From contig JAEEHE010000038.1 in the NCBI GenBank assembly GCA_016280685.1, forward strand, positions 1 to 20,966: a stretch of 20,966 nucleotides of DNA, read 5' to 3'. Under the pieces are notes generated by a model. It was not told where the DNA came from and ran no database searches. It saw nothing but the letters and a program-made list of their open reading frames with translations. A program made the translations under genes and the position numbers. This DNA comes from Caryophanales bacterium. GTDB taxonomy: Bacteria > Bacillota_I > Bacilli_A > RFN20 > CAG-826. Every line of letters starts with the position of its first letter. Positions within the stretch are counted from its first letter, which is position 1. Shown piece by piece: positions 1 to 7,100 of this stretch.

Positions 1-735
1 GACCCCTGTATAAATCTTGAACCACATCCAAATGAGATAGAAAACCGGAAATACTTTATGTCCTAAATCGACATAATGACGTCTATAGGAATCTAAGAAA
101 TTGATAAAACAACCATCAACGATAATTTTCTCAACATAGTTCTCATTTAAAGGAGAAGTCGCCGCTAATAAGCCACTAGAGGCACCGACGCAGACGCAGT
201 GCATAACGAATTTATCTTGGTGGAATTCTTCTTTGATATATTTCATCCACGCTAAGACATCACCACTCTCTTTAATACCGACTGTGGAGAGTTGACCTTC
301 GCTATAACCATGGGCTCTTTGATCGATAAATAACAAATTATAGCCGCTTTCTGCATATGGTTTTGCGTAGAAATAGGCATACATTAAGCATTCACATCTA
401 CCGCATAAGAACAAAGCGGTTTTCTTATTACCTAAGTCATAATACTCCGCGCATAACTTAAGACCATCATGGGTGATGGTGACATCTTTTTTCTGGTCTT
501 GGAATTGTTTCATATAAGCGATGCCATCATTCCACATCTTCATCTGTTCGGGATTATCAGGGGCGGAACAATTTCTTCCCCAAGGGATCTTGCTCATCTT
601 TTTTGATAGAGTATGGAGATATACTCTTCTAGCGGTCTCCACCATAATCCAGACGCCAAACAAAAGTGAGACAACCACAAAAATGGATATGCCGATAATT
701 AACCAGTGATACCAGACTAGATTAGCTAATACCAT
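1..735 (-). CDS. Membrane-anchored alpha/beta hydrolase, partial (3' end outside window)
   Basis: I translated this frame by hand: it is open for 245 codons from an ATG at 733-735 to the left edge, so the C-terminus is missing. Residues about 8-31 form one hydrophobic segment (WYHWLIIGISIFVVVSLLFG), followed by basic residues, which suggests an N-terminal anchor. The body shows alpha/beta-hydrolase marks: strand and turn FIDQRAHGYSEG, typical of the DxRxHG loop, and the nucleophile elbow GASSG with the predicted catalytic serine in the middle. The acid and histidine would lie beyond the edge. It sits 18 nt after the DegV gene, last in the lipid cluster, so a lipase, esterase or acyl-thioesterase role is plausible but inferred. 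No Shine-Dalgarno is visible before the ATG; the upstream sequence is pure A/T. A later start would lose the membrane segment. Confidence 0.85.
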   Translation of the reverse strand, partial: MVLANLVWYHWLIIGISIFVVVSLLFGVWIMVETARRVYLHTLSKKMSKIPWGRNCSAPDNPEQMKMWNDGIAYMKQFQDQKKDVTITHDGLKLCAEYYDLGNKKTALFLCGRCECLMYAYFYAKPYAESGYNLLFIDQRAHGYSEGQLSTVGIKESGDVLAWMKYIKEEFHQDKFVMHCVCVGASSGLLAATSPLNENYVEKIIVDGCFINFLDSYRRHYVDLGHKVFPVFYLIWMWFKIYTGV

Positions 736-753
736 ATTTAAATATTTATTTAA

Positions 754-1692
754 TTATTTAGAAGCTAAAATGCTCCCCATTAATTTTCTTTCTTCTTCGC
801 AATCTTTGCTGACTCTTTCATCAGAGAAGAAGAAGACTGCGGCTAAACCAGGACCAACGTTCACGCCATTGGATTGACCCATACGGCAAATCATGACTTT
901 GGCCTCGGGAGCGATATTCTTTGCGATTTCCGCAAATTTGTTCGCTTGTTCTTCTCTAATAGAATGGGTGATCATAATCACTTGTGGTTCTTCTTTGCTT
1001 AATAAAGCTTTTAAGAATTCTTCGACGATTCTATAAGAAGCTTTATAGCCTCTCGCATTACCTAAAACACATGGCATACCGGTTTCATTAGAGAAATCCG
1101 CCATTGGTTTGACACCAGCCATCGTTCCAAAGAAGGCTTTGGCTTTAGAAATACGACCACTTCTTTGTAAGAAGTATAAATTATCCAAAATACCGACTTG
1201 GTGTAATTTGGTTTTTCTTTCTTCTAAGTATTGGAAGTTTTCATCAATGCTCATGCCTTTATCACGGTTGATAGAGGCTAAAACACAGAGGATGGAGATA
1301 CCCGCACTATATCTACGAGAGTCAACGACTAATAGTTTTCTTTCCGGATATTTTTCTTTTAAATCTCTTTGGACTAATAAGAAAGAATTATAGGTTCCGG
1401 ACATACCACTTGATAAAGTGACAGCGAGAACATCTTGACCTTGTTTAAAATATTCTTCCACTCTTTCAGTGATTAAGAATTGGTTTGGTAAACCGGTTTT
1501 GAAATTCTCTTTTTTATCAATTCTTTCATAGAATTCTTCAAAAGACATTTCTTCCCAGTCGATATCGGATAAATGGTCTGTGCCATCAGGATAGACGATT
1601 GATCCAGGAACTGGCTTTTCAATTTGGAATTCCGCTCTTTGTTCTTTGCTTAAGTCCATGCAAGAATCCGCTAAAATAACATACTTGTTCAT
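754..1692 (-). CDS. DegV family fatty-acid-binding protein (FakB-like)
   Basis: A 312-residue DegV-fold protein, a little longer than the usual 280 or so. DegV/FakB proteins bind a fatty acid and present it to a kinase for activation. Visible family marks: ILADSCMDL at 6-14, the SSGMSGTY loop at 94-101, LQRSGRISKAKAFFG at 175-189, and NVGPGLAAVFFF at 278-289. Two normally conserved positions differ: the TSxPS loop reads TGLPNQ at 66-71, and the His of the HVGPG motif is Asn278. In characterised FakB proteins these parts contact the fatty acid carboxylate (from memory), so ligand or mode may differ. Start at 1692 is supported by GAGGTAA upstream. It lies 47 nt after the ACP gene; a TACAAT box at 1710-1715 could give it its own promoter. 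No fakA-like kinase is in the window. Confidence 0.9.
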   Translation of the reverse strand: MNKYVILADSCMDLSKEQRAEFQIEKPVPGSIVYPDGTDHLSDIDWEEMSFEEFYERIDKKENFKTGLPNQFLITERVEEYFKQGQDVLAVTLSSGMSGTYNSFLLVQRDLKEKYPERKLLVVDSRRYSAGISILCVLASINRDKGMSIDENFQYLEERKTKLHQVGILDNLYFLQRSGRISKAKAFFGTMAGVKPMADFSNETGMPCVLGNARGYKASYRIVEEFLKALLSKEEPQVIMITHSIREEQANKFAEIAKNIAPEAKVMICRMGQSNGVNVGPGLAAVFFFSDERVSKDCEEERKLMGSILASK

Positions 1693-1739
1693 AAAATTAC
1701 CTCGTTAATATTGTATTACTCTTTTATAAAAAAGAGAAA

Positions 1740-1991
1740 TTATTTAAAAGATTGTTCGATGTAATCGATAACATCCTTCACTTTGGAAAATTCATCAAAG
1801 GAGGAACCTTCAAATTCAATACCGAATTCTTGTTCAATAGAAATCGCGAGATATAAAACACCGATAGATGTTAATCCTAAATCGCTTCTTAAGTCGGAAT
1901 TTTCATCGCATTGTTCTACTAATTCGGGAGAAGATGAATTCGCTAATTTCAATAATTCTTTTAATTTATCAAAGATTTCTTGTCTACTCAT
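1740..1991 (-). CDS. Acyl carrier protein
   Basis: An acidic 83-residue protein with the ACP fold pattern. The phosphopantetheine site is predicted at Ser42 within DLGLTSIGVLYLA (37-49); Thr replaces the usual Asp of the DSL motif, as in some carriers dedicated to one ligase rather than to general fatty acid synthesis. The C-terminal part, FSKVKDVIDYIEQ, matches ACP helix IV. The start ATG overlaps the TGA of the acyl ligase upstream (ATGA), so the two are translationally coupled, which argues that this ACP is the ligase's partner. A D-alanyl-carrier-like or specialised-metabolite role cannot be excluded from sequence alone. Confidence 0.9.
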   Translation of the reverse strand: MSRQEIFDKLKELLKLANSSSPELVEQCDENSDLRSDLGLTSIGVLYLAISIEQEFGIEFEGSSFDEFSKVKDVIDYIEQSFK

Positions 1992-3508
1992 AAAATGTTC
2001 GCGGCTCCTCTTAAGATTTTCATCGCTGGAGTTCTCTTGAAGTCTTCTTTTCTAATGATGACTTTGCTCACTCTCATAAATGATGGTAAAGCATTATTCA
2101 CTTTATTGACTTGTTCACGGATATAAGATTCGGGATCAGCTAAACCGAGTTTGGCAATCTCTAACATACGTGGATAAACTTGTAAGAATAAACTGTTTGT
2201 CGCTTCGTCAAGATACACCATAGAGTCTTGAATGATATCTAATTCATCAAATTTATTCTCTAAATCAAATGGAGAAATCTTCTCGCCTGTAGATAAGACG
2301 ATAATCTCTTTAATTCTTCCAACGATGAATAAGAAACCTTCATCATCAAATCTCACTAAGTCACCAGTCTTAAAGAAGCCGTCTTCGGAGAACGCTAAAG
2401 CGTTTTCTTCAGGATCGTTATAATAACAATCCATGACATTATCGCCTTTAATCCAGAGTTCACCATCCACGACTTTTAATTCTTGTTCAGGATAAGGGAA
2501 ACCGACGGAAGCGGGTTTATATTCGCTTAATGGATTACCAGAAACTAAGTTTGCGGATTCAGTTAAGCCATAACCCGGTAATAATTTGATATTGAATTGT
2601 TTATATTCTTTCACTAAATATGGAGGAACAGTTGAAGCACCACAGATGATAGTTTTTAAACTATCGCCTAACATATTTCTCTTAAATTGTTTGGATAAGT
2701 TTAAGCACATTTCTGCTAAGGCCGGAACCATGACCATAATCGTCGGTCTAAAGACAGCGATATCTTTAAACATATCTTTATTGTTTTGACATAAGAATAA
2801 AGCGCTACCGGTTTGTAATGTACATAAGAGATTTCTCACTAAACCGAAGACATGGGTGAGTGGTAACACTAATAGATATCTTTGGTTAAAGACATCTTTG
2901 ATGCCATAACAACCATTACAGGTACCACGGCATAAAGCTTTTTGATTTAATAAAGCCCCTTTGCTCTTTCCAGTTGTGCCACCAGTAAAGATAATGACGG
3001 AAGGATCTTTTTCTTCGACATCAACACCAGGAATAGCCTTATCACTACTTTCCATGACATTCACTAAGACCATCTTATGTGGCATCTTGTTTAAAGCGTC
3101 AATCTTCTCTTGTAAAGCGGGGTGATAGATAATCGCTTTCATCTGGAATTTCATCCCACAGCCAAATAAGGCTTGTTCAGGAAGGTGTGGAGGTAATAAA
3201 ACCGCACATCCACCTAAGGTTTCTACCGCTAAGAAAGCTTTAACCCATTCGATTGTGTTAGGAGCAAAAACACCAACAAAATCGCCTTTTTTAATACCTT
3301 TTTCCGCTAAAACAGCGCGATATTTAGCGACTTGTTCATCAAGCTCTAAATAAGTTAATTGTCTATTCGGATCGGCTAACGCTAATTCTTTTCCGAATTC
3401 TTTAACAGAGGTTTCCCACATCTCTTTAATCGTGGAAAAACATTTAATTCTCTTTAGTGTTTCTTCATCTGTGTATTTCTTAAACACATTCTCGACATAT
3501 TTCATCAT
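1988..3508 (-). CDS. AMP-dependent acyl-CoA / acyl-ACP ligase
   Basis: A 506-residue member of the ANL adenylating superfamily, which activates a carboxylate with ATP to acyl-AMP and then to a thioester. Motifs in order: P-loop FTGGTTGKSKG at 174-184, YGLTES at 313-318, TGD at 381-383, GRIKEIIVLSTGEKISP at 397-413, and the C-terminal catalytic lysine in RTPAMKILR (K497). The core is complete. The start ATG overlaps the stop of the plsC-like gene and is preceded by GGGAGGAAG; an adjacent second ATG is possible. Its TGA overlaps the ACP start, so acyl-ACP synthetase activity (AasS-like loading of a free fatty acid on the neighbouring carrier) is the favoured inference. A CoA-ligase or amino-acid-activating function is the alternative. 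Confidence 0.88.
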   Translation of the reverse strand: MMKYVENVFKKYTDEETLKRIKCFSTIKEMWETSVKEFGKELALADPNRQLTYLELDEQVAKYRAVLAEKGIKKGDFVGVFAPNTIEWVKAFLAVETLGGCAVLLPPHLPEQALFGCGMKFQMKAIIYHPALQEKIDALNKMPHKMVLVNVMESSDKAIPGVDVEEKDPSVIIFTGGTTGKSKGALLNQKALCRGTCNGCYGIKDVFNQRYLLVLPLTHVFGLVRNLLCTLQTGSALFLCQNNKDMFKDIAVFRPTIMVMVPALAEMCLNLSKQFKRNMLGDSLKTIICGASTVPPYLVKEYKQFNIKLLPGYGLTESANLVSGNPLSEYKPASVGFPYPEQELKVVDGELWIKGDNVMDCYYNDPEENALAFSEDGFFKTGDLVRFDDEGFLFIVGRIKEIIVLSTGEKISPFDLENKFDELDIIQDSMVYLDEATNSLFLQVYPRMLEIAKLGLADPESYIREQVNKVNNALPSFMRVSKVIIRKEDFKRTPAMKILRGAANIL

Positions 3509-4191
3509 TTCTTCCTCCCTTTATTGAGTTCATGATATATCTCTTTTAATTCATTTTCTTTTTCGAATAGGTATTTGCTAATCTCATCGACTTCTTTCAT
3601 ACCGATTTTATCCCCGAATTGTTTTTTGATATCAACCGGTTCACCGATTAAGACTCTTTGTCTTTTCCAAATGTTCTCTCTTATCTCTCGATAAACAGGA
3701 ATGATTGGAACATTCGCCTGATAGGCCATTAGGACCGCACCGCTTTTAAAGGGTGACATCGGATTCTCATTCGCGAAACTCACGTGACCTTCTGGGAAGA
3801 TAGCGATTAAGTTTCCTCCTTCTAATCTCTGAACGATTTCGCGGAAATAAGTTAAGGAGAAATGATCCCTATCCACAGGGATACATCCCCAATGAGTAAA
3901 TAACCATTTCTTAAATTTATTTGTTCTGGTTATTTCATCGGTGATGACAAAATCTAAACGTCGATCCCAAAATGTGCAGTGCAAAACCATCGGATCAGAA
4001 TAGAGGATGTGATTGCTGATGACCATCGCTCCACCTTTGATATGATGTTTTTGTTTTTTATTCACATATTGTTTCTTTACTCGAAACCAAAGAAAAAGAG
4101 GCCAGCCAAACCATCTTGAAACGTCATATATAAATCTTTTGAAGTTAAATAGGTGAGCTTGATAAGGGTTCTTTTTCTTTTTCATCTTCAT
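3505..4191 (-). CDS. plsC: 1-acyl-glycerol-3-phosphate acyltransferase-like protein (PlsC family)
   Basis: A 228-residue LPLAT/PlsC-fold acyltransferase. PlsC transfers an acyl chain to the sn-2 position of lysophosphatidate at the membrane. The HX4D catalytic box is HILYSD at 61-66, the glycerol-phosphate binding block is FPEGH at 132-136 (the usual T of FPEGT is His), and VPIIPVYRE at 161-169 matches the conserved last block. The N-terminus is very basic, with a hydrophobic, aromatic stretch at about 28-37 suited to membrane association. It heads a tight block with the acyl ligase and ACP (ATGA overlaps), consistent with use of acyl-ACP or acyl-CoA made next door. No ribosome site precedes the ATG; a TATAAT box ends 8 nt upstream of it. 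Another acceptor, such as a glycolipid, is possible. Confidence 0.85.
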   Translation of the reverse strand: MKMKKKKNPYQAHLFNFKRFIYDVSRWFGWPLFLWFRVKKQYVNKKQKHHIKGGAMVISNHILYSDPMVLHCTFWDRRLDFVITDEITRTNKFKKWLFTHWGCIPVDRDHFSLTYFREIVQRLEGGNLIAIFPEGHVSFANENPMSPFKSGAVLMAYQANVPIIPVYREIRENIWKRQRVLIGEPVDIKKQFGDKIGMKEVDEISKYLFEKENELKEIYHELNKGRKK

Positions 4192-4199
4192 AAGTTTAT

Positions 4200-4227
4200 A
4201 TTATAAAGATATAAAACAAAACTTAAA
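4200..4227 (-). promoter_or_regulatory. Putative promoter of plsC-ligase-ACP block
   Basis: On the minus strand a perfect TATAAT (4205 down to 4200) follows a weak -35 TTTAAG (4227-4222) with a 16-nt spacer. Only 8 nt (ATAAACTT) separate the -10 box from the plsC ATG, so the transcript would begin at or within a few bases of the start codon. The box lies in the 61-nt gap after the glycosyltransferase stop. Confidence 0.5.
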
Positions 4228-4252
4228 TGCGACAATAATGGCAAAATGTTTA

Positions 4253-5278
4253 TTAGAAAGAAGGAAACATCTTTCTTAATAACCAAGAGAATAAAACATT
4301 AAGAGATGATGATATCAAAACCGAAATCACCACCATCGCATAAATATTCCAATGGAATAATGAAACAAAGATAAATAACAATAAAGTACAAGTGCTCATC
4401 TTTAATCCTGCGAAGAATAATTCTTTAAACAGTCTTCTAAAGAAGCTTCTCGTCGGATAGATGATATTGAGTAATAAGAAATATAGTAAGAAGCAGAAGA
4501 GATACACTAATGAGGTGATAAGCGGTAAAGGCATCACATCATGATGCAAACCTAACATTAATAAGAACATTTGAATCAATAAACAAATCAATGCTGGAAT
4601 GGAATGCAAAAAGATAATGGTTTGGATTCTAAATGTATCTTTAAATGGTGAGAAATGAGAACGAGAATTGTTATCTAAATAGATGGTTTCAATCGGTAAT
4701 GTATACATCGGAGAATGCGATAATTGGAACTCCACCATCTGGTTCATCTCATATTCATATCTATTACCTTTAATTTTAATTAAGTCATCGAGATAACGAA
4801 TGGGGAATCCTCTTAATCCACATTGATCATCTTGGATATATTGTTTAGTTAATAAAGATCTTGTGGTCTTAGAAAAATCATTGCCGAAACGGCTTCTAAA
4901 AGGAACATCGCGGCCGAAATGTCTAACACCAAATGCTAATTGGTTATGTTTATGTAATTCTTCATCGACACGCATAATATCTTTTAAAGCGTGTTGTCCA
5001 TCCCCATCCGCGGTGATGACATATTTACAATCAGGATATAGCTCTAATAGATGACTATAACCATATTTCATCGCATAACCTTTACCTTTATTTGTTGCAT
5101 AAGAAAGATATTTGAGATGTTCTTTATCTTTCACTTGATTAAAAATAGGATCGAATTCTTTGCCAGAACCATCGTTCACTAAAAGGATGGAGAAATCATT
5201 TTCCAATAATCCATTAATCGTATTGATTAATAATTCATCCGGTTCATAACTCGGGATTAATACAACTGTATCTTTCAT
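4253..5278 (-). CDS. Family 2 glycosyltransferase with C-terminal GtrA-like membrane domain
   Basis: A 341-residue two-part protein. Residues 1-220 are a GT2 (GT-A fold) domain of the dolichyl-phosphate mannose synthase/bactoprenol glucosyltransferase type: VVLIPSYEP at 5-13, LLVNDGSG at 32-39, the metal/sugar-nucleotide motif DGDGQH at 91-96, DDQCGLRGF at 150-158, and the end marker DNNSRSHFSPFKD at 202-214. Residues 221-335 hold about four hydrophobic helices, as in GtrA flippase-type domains often fused to this GT2 class. It likely moves a hexose from a nucleotide sugar to a membrane lipid (polyprenyl phosphate or a glycerolipid); the acceptor is unknown. It is first in the lipid cluster, with its own promoter, and is separated from plsC by 61 nt. 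There is no ribosome site before the ATG. Confidence 0.87.
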   Translation of the reverse strand: MKDTVVLIPSYEPDELLINTINGLLENDFSILLVNDGSGKEFDPIFNQVKDKEHLKYLSYATNKGKGYAMKYGYSHLLELYPDCKYVITADGDGQHALKDIMRVDEELHKHNQLAFGVRHFGRDVPFRSRFGNDFSKTTRSLLTKQYIQDDQCGLRGFPIRYLDDLIKIKGNRYEYEMNQMVEFQLSHSPMYTLPIETIYLDNNSRSHFSPFKDTFRIQTIIFLHSIPALICLLIQMFLLMLGLHHDVMPLPLITSLVYLFCFLLYFLLLNIIYPTRSFFRRLFKELFFAGLKMSTCTLLLFIFVSLFHWNIYAMVVISVLISSSLNVLFSWLLRKMFPSF

Positions 5279-5286
5279 CTTGTTTA

Positions 5287-5316
5287 ATTATAAACAAAAA
5301 ACACACTATGATTAAA
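5287..5316 (-). promoter_or_regulatory. Putative promoter of GT2 gene
   Basis: A perfect minus-strand TATAAT (5292-5287) follows TTTAAT (5316-5311) with an 18-nt spacer. The -10 box is 8 nt (TAAACAAG) from the ATG, the same spacing as at plsC, and no Shine-Dalgarno is present; a leaderless or near-leaderless mRNA is implied. Confidence 0.5.
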
Positions 5317-5341
5317 GTAGCATTTTCTTTACTCTTAGATA

Positions 5342-5366
5342 AAATTAAAAGCACCATTAGGTGCTT
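5342..5366 (-). terminator. Rho-independent terminator of tmRNA
   Basis: On the minus strand, a 7-bp stem AAGCACC/GGTGCTT with a 4-nt loop TAAT (5366-5349) is followed by TTAATTTT. It starts 11 nt beyond the encoded CCA end of tmRNA, which fits termination just after the mature 3' end. Confidence 0.8.
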
Positions 5367-5376
5367 ATTTTCGATT

Positions 5377-5770
5377 TGGTGGAGCCGAGGGTGTCGAAAC
5401 CCTGTCCAGGGATGACTCTTCAATAATATCTACAGCTTAGACAATATTTAGATTTAACGTATTTTCGTATATTGACTCACTACCATACGCGAGAACAACT
5501 TGGTTTCGGAAAAAAGTAACTGTTCCACTCTTATTTCCTATCCTTTTGGTATGACACCCTGACCAAGCGTGAAAGGCTAAAACCTTGGAGGATGCTCTGC
5601 CCGATCTAAAGAGACCGGAACCCTATGTCGGGAGCAATTATGCTAAGCAGAGTGCTTGAGCTCTAGGAGCTCTCATATAACTGTTGTCAGTTATTTTTTG
5701 TTTGATGATAACGTCATCACACGGCTGCAATTAAGGCCTAGCGCATCTCTGTCGAATCCAATACGACCCC
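5377..5770 (-). ncRNA. ssrA: Transfer-messenger RNA (tmRNA, one-piece)
   Basis: The minus strand shows both conserved ends of tmRNA. The 5' end GGGGTCGTATTGGATTCGACA (5770 down) carries the GGATTCGACA D-arm-like block. The 3' end is AGGGTTTCGACACCCT (T-arm), then CGGCTCC, A and an encoded CCA (5379-5377). The acceptor stem pairs GGGGTCG with CGGCTCC, allowing G-U pairs. Length is 394 nt. A hairpin, TGATGA/TCATCA at 5703-5719, ends 14 nt before the proposed resume codon and is followed by AAAAAATAACT, which aligns with AAAAAAUAGUC just before the E. coli resume codon. tmRNA with SmpB rescues stalled ribosomes and tags the incomplete protein for proteolysis. It has its own promoter and terminator and is divergent from the plus-strand gene. 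Confidence 0.95.
5638..5688 (-). other. tmRNA tag-peptide reading frame
   Basis: By alignment to the E. coli resume context, translation should resume at GAC (5688-5686) and run 16 codons to TAA (5640-5638), giving DNSYMRAPRAQALCLA. The other two frames hit stops at once (TAA, TGA). The stop lies in the loop of AGCA-TAAT-TGCT, as expected for the helix that closes the tag region. The Asp start is as in some mycoplasma tags; the ending LCLA departs from the common ALAA. The resume codon is inferred, so the first residue could be off by one codon or more. Confidence 0.65.
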
Positions 5771-5793
5771 ATATCGCTATTTCTAGCCCATTA

Positions 5794-5822
5794 ACTATAA
5801 CCATTTTAACGAATTAAGGCAA
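5794..5822 (-). promoter_or_regulatory. Promoter of ssrA
   Basis: Minus-strand -35 TTGCCT (5822-5817) and -10 TATAGT (5799-5794) are exactly 17 nt apart. A start about 7 nt downstream would leave a 5' leader of roughly 15 nt before the mature tmRNA end at 5770, to be removed by RNase P. Confidence 0.7.
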
Positions 5823-5935
5823 ATGAAATTTTTTAATAACAAAATTTCTAATATTTATGTCTATATAAAAGAACATTTTATATTTGCATAGCAAATCAGT
5901 AATGTGATTTTTTCTATAGTCCATGCCTAAACTAT

Positions 5936-5964
5936 TTGAAAAATAGGCATCTTTAACATACAAT
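5936..5964 (+). promoter_or_regulatory. Promoter of plus-strand membrane-protein gene
   Basis: TTGAAA (5936-5941) and TACAAT (5959-5964) each match the sigma-70/SigA consensus at 5 of 6 bases with a 17-nt spacer. Predicted start near 5971 puts the ATG at 5990 about 19 nt downstream and places the alternative TTG at 5966 outside the transcript. The stretch from 5823 to 5935 holds nothing else that I recognise. Confidence 0.75.
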
Positions 5965-5989
5965 ATTGAAACGAACGGAAATTTATAAC

Positions 5990-7069
5990 ATGAAAGATAC
6001 AACAAAAAGAACATTAAAAATACTATTTGGCAGTTTGATTAAAAATGATTCCGCGATTGAGGGCGCTAAAACCGCTCCCTGGTGGATTGCTGTCATCTTA
6101 TTTATCATCGGTAATTTCTTACCTATTATTCCTATTATGGTGAACGCCTCTAAAACTTATGGTGCTTCCTTCGTCAGTGGATTCGTCTACGGATATGATC
6201 AAGCCCTCATGAGTGCGACCACCCAATTAAAAACCGATAAGTACGAACTCAAGGTTGAAGATCATCAATTACTCGCTTATAAAGACAGCGTCAAAATTGA
6301 AAATGCTTGGGAATTAAACGAAGAACAAATTAGCAAAGATTTAACTCCTATCGCTTCTTATGTCTCTAACAATAACGGTTTAGAAACTCACGTCTTAGAT
6401 ATCTACTACACTGATAGACCAGTTTCTAAAGGCGCATACACCATTAGCAAGATGATTAAAGATATCGAAAAAGTCTATTATGGTGTCGGCACTAACGAGA
6501 AATATAACAAAGACGTCCACAGTGATTATTACATTCCTTCCTATCTCCTCTTCTATAAAGAAGGTGTCTTCTCTAAAATCTTCAAGACCGGTAATAAAGC
6601 TGCTGCGGCAGCGACATATTCCGGATTAGATTGGAAACACACCGAGAATATGGAATTATTAACCGCGACATTAGAAGTTAAAGATGTCGCTGCTAATCCA
6701 TTTGATATCAATTACACCAAAGGTGTCTTAAATAACTGGAAAGGCATCTTCAATGACTGTTATAAGTCACAAAAGGTTGTGACCTTCTGGTCTTCCTCAG
6801 GTATCTATTATGGTATCTACCTCGCCTTAGGTATCTTCATGGGCTTAATGATGTTCTTATTAACCCGCGGTAAACGTAATCCAAATAGAAACTTAAACTT
6901 CTGGATTACCACAAAGATCGCCGCTTGGATCTGCTTCACTCCAGCTGTTCTCGCCATGATCGTCGGATTTGTCTGGTCCGCTGCTGCCGGTATCGGATTC
7001 ATCGTCTTAATGGGCTTAAGAACAATGTGGCTATCCATGAGGCAATTAAGTCCAGCCATGCAACAATAA
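5990..7069 (+). CDS. Membrane protein of unknown function (DUF1189-like topology)
   Basis: I do not recognise this 359-residue protein with certainty. One N-terminal membrane helix lies at about 31-52 (WWIAVILFIIGNFLPIIPIM), then a polar region of some 210 residues (55-265) that is probably outside the cell, then three hydrophobic segments at about 270-291, 308-329 and 331-346. The C-terminal MGLRTMWLSMRQLSP (341-355) looks like a conserved signature. This plan, one helix, large outer domain, three or more helices, resembles DUF1189 proteins, some of which are linked to maltodextrin use; that link is a guess. ATG 5990 is chosen because the promoter predicts transcription from about 5971; a TTG at 5966 would give 8 more residues but lies before that point. 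Only a weak CGGAA site precedes the ATG. It is the only plus-strand gene here. Confidence 0.8.
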   Translation: MKDTTKRTLKILFGSLIKNDSAIEGAKTAPWWIAVILFIIGNFLPIIPIMVNASKTYGASFVSGFVYGYDQALMSATTQLKTDKYELKVEDHQLLAYKDSVKIENAWELNEEQISKDLTPIASYVSNNNGLETHVLDIYYTDRPVSKGAYTISKMIKDIEKVYYGVGTNEKYNKDVHSDYYIPSYLLFYKEGVFSKIFKTGNKAAAAATYSGLDWKHTENMELLTATLEVKDVAANPFDINYTKGVLNNWKGIFNDCYKSQKVVTFWSSSGIYYGIYLALGIFMGLMMFLLTRGKRNPNRNLNFWITTKIAAWICFTPAVLAMIVGFVWSAAAGIGFIVLMGLRTMWLSMRQLSPAMQQ

Positions 7070-7075
7070 AAAAAT

Positions 7076-7100
7076 GGTTCTCAATTCGAGAACCTTTTTT
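7076..7100. terminator. Bidirectional rho-independent terminator
   Basis: A perfect 7-bp inverted repeat GGTTCTC/GAGAACC (7076-7082, 7088-7094) with loop AATTC is followed by six T on the plus strand and preceded by seven A (7068-7074), giving a T-run on the minus strand as well. It sits between two convergent genes and overlaps the stop codon of the minus-strand gene at 7099-7101, so it serves both. Confidence 0.85.

Noticed and set aside
521..709. 62-codon plus-strand open frame
   Set aside because: It is antisense to the alpha/beta hydrolase, whose motifs are clear.
1719..1736. AT-rich hairpin CTCTTTT/AAAAGAG between ACP and DegV genes as a terminator
   Set aside because: The stem is mostly A-T pairs and is not followed by a T-run on the minus strand; it may be chance in AT-rich spacer.
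5966..5989. TTG start giving 8 more residues for the plus-strand membrane protein
   Set aside because: The best promoter predicts transcription from about 5971, after this TTG, and no ribosome site precedes it.
5814..6014. 66-codon minus-strand open frame in the tmRNA/promoter spacer
   Set aside because: It lies over two promoters, has no ribosome site, and its product has no recognisable feature.
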